Positions 1-5,722 of a stretch of 5,722 bases of DNA are shown here, piece after piece. A model generated the notes under the pieces. That model saw only the letters and a list, made by a program, of their open reading frames with translations, was not told the origin of the DNA and searched no databases. The first letter of the stretch is position 1, and each line of letters starts with the position of its first letter. Origin of the DNA: JBBRUG01 sp038247995 (GTDB taxonomy: Bacteria > Chloroflexota > Chloroflexia > Chloroflexales > Chloroflexaceae); assembly GCA_038247995.1 (NCBI GenBank), contig JBBRUG010000359.1:1-5722 (forward strand). Reading direction: 5' to 3'. Both the position numbers and the translations under genes were made by a program.

Positions 1-1988
1 CGGGCCTGCTCCAGCTTCTCCAGCAGCGTCTGGTAGACATCGCCCTCGCGGGTCTCCTCGGCGACCAGATTCCACAGGTGGCAGACCTCGGTCTGGCCGA
101 TGCGGTGGATGCGCCCGAAGCGCTGCTCCAGTCGATTCGGGTTCCAGGGCAGGTCGTAGTTGACCATCAGGTGGGCGCGCTGGAGGTTGATGCCCTCGCC
201 GGCCGCGTCGGTGGCGATCAGCACCTGCACATCCGGGTCGTGGCGGAACGCCTCCTGAGCCTTCAGGCGTTCCTCGCGGCCCATGCCGCCGTGGATCGTG
301 ACGACGGCCTCCGTCCGACCGAGCAGCGTCGTCATGCGCTGCACCAGGTAGTTGAGCGTGTCGCGGTGCTCGCTGAAGACCACCAGCTTCTGGCGGGGTG
401 ATGGGGTCGGTGGCGGGATCGTGGCTGCGGTATACGCCACGCGCTCCTCGGCCAGGCGGTTAGCAATCGCCGCCGGCGTAAAGATCGCGCCGAGCAGACT
501 GGCCAACTCGCGCCACTTGCGATCCTCGCCGCTCTGACGCACCGCAAGTGCGAGCGCCTCAAGCCGCGCCAGGTTGGCGATCTCGATCTTCAGTTCGTCG
601 ATCGTGCGGGCGGCAGTGGCCAGATCGAGCACCTCGGCCTCGACCGACTCGACCTCGCTGTCGGGGGCATCCTCTAAGTCATCGAGATCCTCGGCGTTCA
701 AATCGAACGATGCGGGCGAGCCGCCCACGCTCCCAGGAGCTATGACCCCGCGCTGGAGCAGCTCCAGATCACGCTGCTGCTGCTCCAGCCGCTCGCGGCG
801 GCGCTGGAGCGACTGGTAGATCGCCTCGGGCGAGGAGGCCAGGCGGCGCTGGAGCACCGTCAGGGCAAAGCCGACCGTCCCAGCGCGTTTGTCGTTCTGC
901 AACGCCTCGGCACGGTTAAACTCCTCGCGCACATAGTTGGTCACCTCGCGGTAGAGGTGCGCCTCGGCATCCGAGAGTTGGTAGGGCACGGTGTAGGCGA
1001 TCCGCTCGGGGAAGAGCGGCGTGCCGTCGAACTTCAGCAACCGCTCCTTGACCATGCGCCGCATCAGGTCGGAGACATCGACCTGGTGGACGCCGTCGCG
1101 GAAGCGCCCCTCGAAGCGATCACCATCAAGCAGGGCCAGAAAGAGCTGAAAGTCTTCCTCCTTGCCATTGTGCGGCGTGGCGGTCATCAGCAGGAAGTGG
1201 CGCGTGAGCGTGCCGAGCAACTGACCCAGGCGATAGCGCTTGGTGTACTTCAGCTCACCGCCGAAGAAGGTTGCCGAGAGCTTGTGGGCCTCATCGCAGA
1301 CCACCAGATCCCAACGGGCGTCAGGCGCCTGGAGCTTCTGCTGCACCGAATCATCGCGGGCGAGCTTGTCGAGGCGGGCGATCACGAGGTGGTTCTCCAC
1401 GAACCAATTGCCGGTGCGCGCGGCCTCCAGTTTGTCGTTGGTCAGGATCGCGAAGGGCAGGTGGAAGCGCCGGTAGAGTTCATCCTGCCACTGTTCGGCG
1501 AGGCTGCCGGGGCAGACGATCAGACAGCGCTGGAGGTCGCCACGGGCGATCAGCTCCTTGATCAGCAGGCCGGCCATAATCGTCTTGCCCGCGCCGGGAT
1601 CGTCGGCCAACAGGAAGCGCAGCGGCTGGCGGGCGAGCATCGTCTCGTAGACCGCCGTGATCTGGTGGGGCAGCGGTTCGACCAGCGAGGTATGCACCGC
1701 CAGCACGGGGTCGAAGAGATGCGCCAGGCGAATGCGGTGCGCTTCGGCGACGAGCCGGAAGAGGTGGCCGTCACCATCGAAACTCCAGGGGCGGCCGACG
1801 CTGACGATATCCAGGGTCGGCTCATCATCGCGGTAGAGCAACCGAGTACCGGGGCGTCCGCCGGCGTCCTTGTAGGTGAGTTCCAGCGCATCGCTGCCAT
1901 ACCACTGCACGGCAACAATAGTCACCAGGCTATCCGGAAGGATGCCGCGCAGGGACGCGCCGGGCGTCAGATCGTCGAGGCGGATCAT
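1..1988 (-). CDS. SNF2-family DEAD/DEAH-type helicase, DrmD-like, partial (3' end outside window)
   Basis: A cytoplasmic superfamily 2 ATPase of the SNF2/RapA-like type, expected to translocate on or remodel double-stranded DNA using ATP. 662 codons are open from the ATG at 1988 to the left edge with no stop, so the C-terminus is missing. Motifs in order: Walker A LADDPGAGKT (residues 127-136, Lys135), motif Ia region LIVCPGSLAEQW (156-167), DEAH box (232-235), motif III MTATPH (268-273), helicase C-terminal entry KLVVFSEHRDTL (534-545), motif V ATDAAGEGINLQ (592-603), motif VI QRFGRIHRIGQ (622-632). Both RecA lobes are therefore present and look catalytically intact. Between them lie a charged coiled-coil stretch (about 393-412) and an acidic linker (429-450) that carries a repeat-derived insert (see 711-740). 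The ATG overlaps the stop of the upstream XRE gene and has no clear Shine-Dalgarno. The N-terminus (LDDLTPGASLRG) fits the usual start of this family. Such helicases often sit beside DNA methylases in defence loci (DISARM drmD is one example), but no partner gene is visible here. A housekeeping RapA-like role cannot be excluded. Confidence 0.93.
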   Translation of the reverse strand, partial: MIRLDDLTPGASLRGILPDSLVTIVAVQWYGSDALELTYKDAGGRPGTRLLYRDDEPTLDIVSVGRPWSFDGDGHLFRLVAEAHRIRLAHLFDPVLAVHTSLVEPLPHQITAVYETMLARQPLRFLLADDPGAGKTIMAGLLIKELIARGDLQRCLIVCPGSLAEQWQDELYRRFHLPFAILTNDKLEAARTGNWFVENHLVIARLDKLARDDSVQQKLQAPDARWDLVVCDEAHKLSATFFGGELKYTKRYRLGQLLGTLTRHFLLMTATPHNGKEEDFQLFLALLDGDRFEGRFRDGVHQVDVSDLMRRMVKERLLKFDGTPLFPERIAYTVPYQLSDAEAHLYREVTNYVREEFNRAEALQNDKRAGTVGFALTVLQRRLASSPEAIYQSLQRRRERLEQQQRDLELLQRGVIAPGSVGGSPASFDLNAEDLDDLEDAPDSEVESVEAEVLDLATAARTIDELKIEIANLARLEALALAVRQSGEDRKWRELASLLGAIFTPAAIANRLAEERVAYTAATIPPPTPSPRQKLVVFSEHRDTLNYLVQRMTTLLGRTEAVVTIHGGMGREERLKAQEAFRHDPDVQVLIATDAAGEGINLQRAHLMVNYDLPWNPNRLEQRFGRIHRIGQTEVCHLWNLVAEETREGDVYQTLLEKLEQA
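711..740. repeat. REP-like GC-rich palindromic repeat inserted in frame in the helicase gene
   Basis: Read on the plus strand, the element holds GGGCG-AGC-CGCCC, a 5-bp perfect stem with a 3-base loop, flanked by ACGCTCCCAGG. On the coding strand it is translated as roughly APGSVGGSPA (residues 417-426), a Gly/Ser/Pro-rich stretch unlike the coiled coil before it and the acidic linker after it. GC-rich palindromes of this general form (GGGAGCG, then a GGGCG/CGCCC hairpin) are, as I recall, dispersed in high copy in some Chloroflexota and other GC-rich genomes, sometimes inside genes. Only one copy lies in this window, so calling it a dispersed repeat rests on resemblance. Confidence 0.5.
1985..1988 (-). 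promoter_or_regulatory. ATGA stop/start overlap coupling regulator and helicase
   Basis: The helicase ATG (1988-1986) shares two bases with the TGA stop (1987-1985) of the XRE gene. The bases before the ATG (GCGACTGCCC) hold no purine-rich Shine-Dalgarno. Termination-reinitiation by the same ribosome is the likely way the helicase is translated, which would tie its level to that of the regulator. The overlap is seen directly; the coupling is inferred. Confidence 0.8.
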
Positions 1989-2287
1989 GGGCAGTCGCTT
2001 TCGGTTGCCACTGGCTCCGGTGTCGGTTCTACGGGAATCTCCACGATCAACAGACGAAAGGCGGCCTCCGGGTCGATCCGCGCGATGGTCGCGTAGGTCT
2101 GGGCGATGCGCCAAGCGGTGCGGCGTTGCATGCCGCCGCGCCGACCGGGGTGCAGTTCGGGGTGGAGCAGGCCCATAATGGTCGAGTGGCTGATGCTGGC
2201 CGTGCGGGCGAAGGCGCGCTGAGAATACCCGGTGCGGGCGATGAGATCTGGGAAGCGCTCGGAGAGATGGAGGCGTGGCTGTTTCAT
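1985..2287 (-). CDS. Small XRE/Cro-type helix-turn-helix protein, probable regulator of the helicase operon
   Basis: A 100-residue protein (from the chosen start) with one Cro/C1-type DNA-binding domain in its N-terminal half. RFPDLIARTGYS forms helix 1, SQRAFARTASIS the first HTH helix and HSTIMGLLHPE the recognition helix. A basic segment (HPGRRGGMQRRTAWRIAQTYA) follows and closes the five-helix fold. The C-terminal part (LLIVEIPVEPTPEPVATESDCP) is a Pro/Glu-rich tail with no recognised domain. A second in-frame ATG at 2317 would add ten residues (MVLKLGIGYA). I prefer 2287 because AGGG lies 6 nt upstream of it, the extra residues are not part of the fold, and a candidate -10 box at 2326-2331 would leave almost no leader before 2317. 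The stop overlaps the helicase ATG as ATGA, so the two genes form one translationally coupled unit. It probably acts as an autoregulator of that unit. The binding site is unproven; short inverted repeats upstream are candidates. Confidence 0.85.
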   Translation of the reverse strand: MKQPRLHLSERFPDLIARTGYSQRAFARTASISHSTIMGLLHPELHPGRRGGMQRRTAWRIAQTYATIARIDPEAAFRLLIVEIPVEPTPEPVATESDCP

Positions 2288-2293
2288 CGCGTA

Positions 2294-2297
2294 CCCT
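2294..2297 (-). promoter_or_regulatory. Shine-Dalgarno for the XRE gene, supports start at 2287
   Basis: AGGG on the minus strand sits 6 nt upstream of the ATG at 2287, a normal spacing. The alternative ATG at 2317 is preceded by ACAATATGGCTGA, with no comparable purine run. This decides the start choice, with moderate certainty. Confidence 0.5.
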
Positions 2298-2325
2298 ATC
2301 CCAAGCTTTAAAACCATTCAGCCAT

Positions 2326-2355
2326 ATTGTAGATCAGAACGCTTACGAATGTGTG
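2326..2355 (-). promoter_or_regulatory. Candidate sigma-70-type promoter for the XRE-helicase operon
   Basis: On the minus strand TACAAT (2331-2326) matches the TATAAT -10 consensus at five of six positions. With an 18-nt spacer, CACACA (2355-2350) is a weak -35, sharing only ACA with TTGACA. Transcription would begin near 2319, giving a leader of about 30 nt to the ATG at 2287. It lies in the AT-richest part of the window, immediately upstream of the operon and downstream of the terminator of the preceding gene, as expected for a real promoter. The poor -35 would fit weak or activator-dependent transcription, or a chance -10 match. Confidence 0.4.
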
Positions 2356-2375
2356 ACACGATACCTATACGTAGG
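2351..2375. promoter_or_regulatory. Two short inverted repeats, possible operator for the XRE regulator
   Basis: GTGT-G-ACAC (2351-2359) overlaps the proposed -35 element. CCTA-TACG-TAGG (2364-2375) follows 4 nt further upstream of the operon. XRE-family regulators commonly bind short dyad sequences in their own promoter, and the position suits repression or activation. Each half-site is only 4 bp, so chance occurrence is quite possible. No third copy was noticed in the spacer. Confidence 0.25.
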
Positions 2376-2470
2376 ATGATCAGATTTTCATTATTTGAGC
2401 GATAAAGACTCGTCATTAGGCCTCTCAGTAAGCTCGACGAACGTGTCTACCAGAGATAATGCCAATGGCG

Positions 2471-2513
2471 AAAAAACATCCCCGAGCACAGCATGTCGCC
2501 ATGCCCGGAGATG
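2471..2513 (-). terminator. Rho-independent terminator of the large surface-protein gene
   Basis: On the minus strand CATCTCCGGGCA (2513-2502) pairs with TGCTCGGGGATG (2488-2477) as a 12-bp stem with two G-U wobbles. Six Ts follow directly (2476-2471). Inside, GCATG-GCGA-CATGC can form an alternative 5-bp hairpin capped by a GNRA-type tetraloop. It begins 13 nt after the TAA stop of the upstream gene (2527-2529), the expected place. It isolates the XRE-helicase operon from read-through. Confidence 0.88.
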
Positions 2514-2526
2514 TGTATCGAAGCAG

Positions 2527-5500
2527 TTATTCAGCACTCAGCGCTACGCGATCAATCCAGAGCGTGCCGCGACCCTCGATGCGCACCGCGACACGTCCGT
2601 AAGCAGTGCCTTCCGGTGCGACGCCGCTGAGTTCGACCAGTTGCCAGCCGAAATCGGCGCTGAGCGCCATGGAATCGGCGACGCCAAGCCGTTTGCCGGC
2701 GGCATCGTGGAAATACAGCTGCACGTGCGCCCGCCCGGTGAAATCGATGCCCTGCATGCTGACCGCCAGGTTGTACGCGCCCTCTAGCGGCATTTGAACC
2801 CGCTCACGCAACGTCAGTTCCGCCTGTGTATTGGCACGGCTGACCACCTCCAGCGCCTGATCGTTCAGCCAAGTAGGCTGGATGCTGACCTGCAACGCCA
2901 TGCCGGCGTCGTCGGTGCGCGGCGTCAGCGTGATCTGCCCCGGTGCGCCGCTCCAGCGCCACGGCCGCCAGCCAGTGAGCGTTTCAGTGCTGAAATCGCC
3001 GTGAACAAGCAGGTTGACGCCCGCCTGATCGCGCACGGCCGCCTCGGCAAACTGCACCGTGCCGGTTCCGGCGGCGCGCAGTTCGACCTTGACAAAGGCC
3101 GCCCGTTCCGGCGCGCTGCCTTCGAATTCTAGGCGTTCTGCCGCGCCCGCCATTCCGTCGATCCGATCGACGCGCAGCGTGCGCAGCCGATCGTCTTGCC
3201 AGACCAGTTCAAGTGCTGCAGTCATGGTCGGGCTACTCTGGAGCACCAGCACCTCGGCACGATAGATCTGCCCCGGCTGCACCGCCACGGTTCGTTCGTC
3301 GGCGCAGACCCCGGCTTCACCGACACGCTCACTGGTCTGCGTACGCAGGCGGGGCTGTGGGCCGCGCATGGTGTTTATCCACCAGTGGTTTGGGGCGATG
3401 CCGGCGTTGTGGACGGTACGAACCGTGACGTTGTCGGCGTTGTCGGTGACGCGCACCCGGAGCGTGGTGTCGGCGGCGAGCGGCGGGCTGCATGGCGACC
3501 ATTGGTTGCCGTCGGCGCTGCATTCGACCAGCGCGATGTCAGAACCGGCATTGTCGTCGGCAGTAAGCGCCAGGCTTGGCATCAGGCCGGTAATCGCGAA
3601 GGGCGTCTGCGGCGCCGTGCGATCGATCTGAATGGTCAGGCTGAGCTGTTGTTGATTACCTGCAAAATCGACGGCGGTGAAGCTCAGGTCGTAGCGGCCG
3701 TCTTCCTCCAGGGTGAACGGTTCCAGCGTGCGACCGGTGGATTGGGCGATCACAGTATTGTTGCGACGGATCACCAGCCCGACGTTGCGCAGGCCGCTTG
3801 CGGCGTCGCTGATCTGCGGCGTCAGCGTGACGGGCGCGGCGATCCAGCCGGCAGCGTTCGACGTATGCGAGGGCGTGATCTGTAGTTCCGGCGCGGTGGT
3901 GTCGGTGCCGGCGCTCGTTGTGATCGTTTCCGCAAGCGTCGCCCCGACTTCGCTCAGTGTATGTACCGTGGTTGCGGTTGTGCCGATTGTCGCGCCGGGC
4001 GCGCTTGCGATTACGGCGCCGTCATTGAGGACGTTCGCCGGCACATCGCTGCTGTAGATACCGATTGCGCCGTCGACCGGCAGTTCGCGCAACTGGTTGT
4101 TCTGCACGTTGAAGAGGCGCGAGGTGTAGCCCTGGAAGCCGAGCGGCAGATCGACGACGAGCAACGGCGCGGCGATGGTTGTGACGGTGACGACCCGCAG
4201 GGCGCCAATACCGCCGACATCGCTGAACGACGGGCTAGTCCATTCTACCGGGTCGTTGGGGGAAGCGCCGGCGTGTACACGGACAATGGCGTCGCCCGCG
4301 CCATCGAGGCGCTGTTCGAGGGTGATCAGGCGCTCCGGGCCATCCTGCTCTAAGGCGGCGACGAGGGCAGCGACAATGATCGGCTGCGTAGGATCGAACG
4401 GCGGCGCAGGTTCGGTCGGCGTGGTCGGATCGCCGGCGACCTGGGCTGCCGGAACGCTAAACCATGGCTCGGCGTCTGGGGCTGTTGCGGCGAGCGTTCC
4501 TGTTGCAGCTTCCGCGCCCATCAGTATAGGTAGGAAGATGCGCGTGGCAAGCGCGTCGGCGGCGTTTGGCTGCGGATCACGTTCCGCAAACGCAACCGCT
4601 TCGGTCGGATCGGCAGATGCGCCGGTTAGCGTTTCGGCAGCGCCGGCACCCTGGATGTGGTGCGTTACGGAGATGCTCGGCGTAGTGGGGAGCTGTTCGC
4701 GCCACGCCTGGAAGCGTGCCGGGTCGGCGCTGTTGCCATTGTAAGCTGTGATCACCGGTGCCCAGGCAGCGAGATCGGCGGCACTGGCGTTCAGATGGGA
4801 GGCGAGGCGGTTACGATCGGCGGCCAGTTTTTGCGCCACCAGATCGATACTTTGTTCCGGCGTGTAGAGTTCTTCGGGCGCTCCATTGTTCAGCCAGTTA
4901 TAGGAACTGAAGTAGGGGATGCGGCCAAGGCCGTAACGGGCAAACATACGATACTGGGCAACGAAATCGAGCGCCAGGCCGCTGGCATCGGCTGTCGAGC
5001 GGCAGCGCGCGTCAAGGGAAGCGTCAAGGGAAATCAGGTCAGCCGCTGTTGCGCCGGAGGGAACCGCATAACCGCCATGGATATAGGCAGCACAGGGGAG
5101 CCGGTCGTCCGGCGCGGGGTTGTCGGGCTGAAGCCAGGAGCGGTAGGGAATAAACGACGAGTTCGGAAACATCCGGAGCAGGCGGATCGCCGGCTGCCAC
5201 TGTGCATCGATGGTGGGCAGGTATTCGTAGGCGAGGGACGGATCGGCGCCGTCGCGCGTCCCGAGGCCATCACTGACCAGCACGAACATCAGTTTGAGCA
5301 GTTCCGGCGGCAGATTGTGCTCTTGAGCGGCGGCAACAATCGCGGCGTCCCAGCGGTTCCAGTGCTGCCCGTTGGCCGCGGGCGGCGCGCCGAGGCGCAC
5401 GTCGGCGCTGAACCCGGCCATGGTTGCACCGTCGGCGCTGAACAGCGGCGGGTAGCTGCCGCGCTTGCTGGTGTTATGGCCGCGATTATCGACTTCAATT

Positions 5501-5722
5501 GCATAGCTCAACGGGCGATTGGTCGGCGCCTCGATCACGAAGCGGGCGAGACCATCGCCGAGCAGTTCGGCCGGGCGCGACTCGCGGATCGTGCCGGTGT
5601 CCCAGACCAGGCGCACGTCCACCGGATCAGTCGCCGGCATACCGGGGGCGCGATCAAATGCGACCTCAACCGTCACGCGGGCGCGAGTGAAATCGATCCA
5701 TTCGGCGCTGATCTGCGGTTGC
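2527..5722 (-). CDS. Large multidomain extracellular-type protein with degenerate SLT-like, Ig-like and jelly-roll domains, partial (5' end outside window)
   Basis: The frame is open from the right edge to the TAA at 2527-2529, giving 1064 codons. A GTG at 5676 is the first possible start, but 15 in-frame codons before it (QPQISAEWIDFTRAR) have no stop and continue the same beta-strand character, and no Shine-Dalgarno precedes the GTG. The gene therefore almost certainly begins outside the window, and any signal peptide is not visible. Counting the GTG as residue 1: a beta domain (1-95); an alpha-helical lytic-transglycosylase-like region (about 105-330) with WDAAIVAAAQEHNLPPELLK and an ITAYNGN motif; an Ala/Pro/Thr-rich linker (about 344-430); an unrecognised beta-rich domain (430-590); an Ig-like domain starting DTTAPELQI (592-686) and a second starting DRTAPQTPF (685-757); a jelly-roll-like region (about 760-880); and a C-terminal carbohydrate-binding-like domain with NLLVHGDFS near its start and TLWIDRVALS at its end (888-1047). 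No LPXTG or membrane anchor is seen at the C-terminus. Cell-wall or polysaccharide binding outside the membrane is inferred from the architecture. No specific function is claimed. Confidence 0.9.
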   Translation of the reverse strand, partial: QPQISAEWIDFTRARVTVEVAFDRAPGMPATDPVDVRLVWDTGTIRESRPAELLGDGLARFVIEAPTNRPLSYAIEVDNRGHNTSKRGSYPPLFSADGATMAGFSADVRLGAPPAANGQHWNRWDAAIVAAAQEHNLPPELLKLMFVLVSDGLGTRDGADPSLAYEYLPTIDAQWQPAIRLLRMFPNSSFIPYRSWLQPDNPAPDDRLPCAAYIHGGYAVPSGATAADLISLDASLDARCRSTADASGLALDFVAQYRMFARYGLGRIPYFSSYNWLNNGAPEELYTPEQSIDLVAQKLAADRNRLASHLNASAADLAAWAPVITAYNGNSADPARFQAWREQLPTTPSISVTHHIQGAGAAETLTGASADPTEAVAFAERDPQPNAADALATRIFLPILMGAEAATGTLAATAPDAEPWFSVPAAQVAGDPTTPTEPAPPFDPTQPIIVAALVAALEQDGPERLITLEQRLDGAGDAIVRVHAGASPNDPVEWTSPSFSDVGGIGALRVVTVTTIAAPLLVVDLPLGFQGYTSRLFNVQNNQLRELPVDGAIGIYSSDVPANVLNDGAVIASAPGATIGTTATTVHTLSEVGATLAETITTSAGTDTTAPELQITPSHTSNAAGWIAAPVTLTPQISDAASGLRNVGLVIRRNNTVIAQSTGRTLEPFTLEEDGRYDLSFTAVDFAGNQQQLSLTIQIDRTAPQTPFAITGLMPSLALTADDNAGSDIALVECSADGNQWSPCSPPLAADTTLRVRVTDNADNVTVRTVHNAGIAPNHWWINTMRGPQPRLRTQTSERVGEAGVCADERTVAVQPGQIYRAEVLVLQSSPTMTAALELVWQDDRLRTLRVDRIDGMAGAAERLEFEGSAPERAAFVKVELRAAGTGTVQFAEAAVRDQAGVNLLVHGDFSTETLTGWRPWRWSGAPGQITLTPRTDDAGMALQVSIQPTWLNDQALEVVSRANTQAELTLRERVQMPLEGAYNLAVSMQGIDFTGRAHVQLYFHDAAGKRLGVADSMALSADFGWQLVELSGVAPEGTAYGRVAVRIEGRGTLWIDRVALSAE
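5009..5032. repeat. Perfect 12-bp tandem duplication inside the large gene
   Basis: GCGTCAAGGGAA occurs twice in immediate succession (5009-5020 and 5021-5032). On the coding strand it gives SLDA-SLDA (residues 216-223), an in-frame four-residue duplication in a loop of the SLT-like region. The copies are identical at all 12 positions, including synonymous ones, which suggests a recent slippage event. Confidence 0.85.

Noticed and set aside
753..810. Inverted copies of CTGGAG/GCTCCAG in the helicase gene.
   Set aside because: They arise from repeated Leu-Glu and Leu-Gln codons in the coiled-coil stretch, so codon use explains them better than a structured element.
957..2096. Long plus-strand open frame of 379 codons opposite the helicase gene.
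   Set aside because: It lies antisense to a helicase with all its motifs intact, shows no family resemblance, and has the Gly/Glu/Val/Gln-rich composition typical of the shadow of a GC-rich coding strand.
2332..2384. Direct repeat GATCAGA, two copies in the spacer.
   Set aside because: Seven bases in an AT-richer spacer is within chance expectation, and the spacing of 46 bp does not suggest a specific element.
2395..2787. Plus-strand open frame of 130 codons spanning the spacer and the 3' end of the large gene.
   Set aside because: It crosses the minus-strand terminator and enters antisense coding sequence; its product has no recognisable features.
3196..3885. Plus-strand open frame of 229 codons within the large gene.
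   Set aside because: It is the antisense shadow of the Ig-like and jelly-roll coding region, with no recognisable domain and no Shine-Dalgarno noticed.
5401..5443. Direct repeat GTCGGCGCTGAAC, two copies 30 bp apart.
   Set aside because: Both copies encode FSAD in the same beta domain and are short; local peptide similarity with a shared codon preference is enough to explain them.
1..5722. tRNA, rRNA, CRISPR array or insertion sequence.
   Set aside because: No cloverleaf-like segment, regularly spaced repeat series, transposase motif or terminal inverted repeat pair was seen on either strand.

Overview
The window is GC-rich bacterial DNA with three genes, all on the minus strand. Two of them run off the window edges. 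The protein families (a SNF2 helicase with an LADDPGAGKT Walker A, and a very large secreted-looking beta-rich mosaic protein) and the GC-rich codon use resemble filamentous phototrophic or related Chloroflexota. That taxonomic guess is inference from family resemblance, not from a marker gene.

Layout, read along the minus strand from the right. (1) From the right edge (5722) down to 2527 is the 3' part of a large open reading frame. It encodes at least 1064 visible residues: an N-terminal beta domain, a degenerate lytic-transglycosylase-like (SLT) domain, an Ala/Pro/Thr-rich linker, an unrecognised beta-rich domain, two Ig-like repeats and two C-terminal jelly-roll (carbohydrate-binding-like) domains. 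Its true start lies outside the window. (2) A strong rho-independent terminator (2471-2513) begins 13 nt after its stop codon. (3) An AT-richer spacer follows, with a candidate promoter and short inverted repeats. (4) A small XRE-type helix-turn-helix gene (2287-1985) comes next. (5) It overlaps by ATGA a SNF2/DEAD-like helicase gene (1988 to beyond position 1) that contains all the core helicase motifs.

The terminator and promoter separate the window into two units: the end of a cell-surface or secreted protein transcript, and the start of a regulator-helicase operon. The helicase resembles the SNF2-like proteins that accompany DNA methylases in phage-defence loci such as DISARM (DrmD-like). 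Any partner genes would lie past the left edge, so the defence role is inference. The most notable details are a REP-like GC-rich repeat carried in frame in the helicase linker, an SLT fold whose catalytic glutamate appears to be lost, and translational coupling of regulator and helicase.
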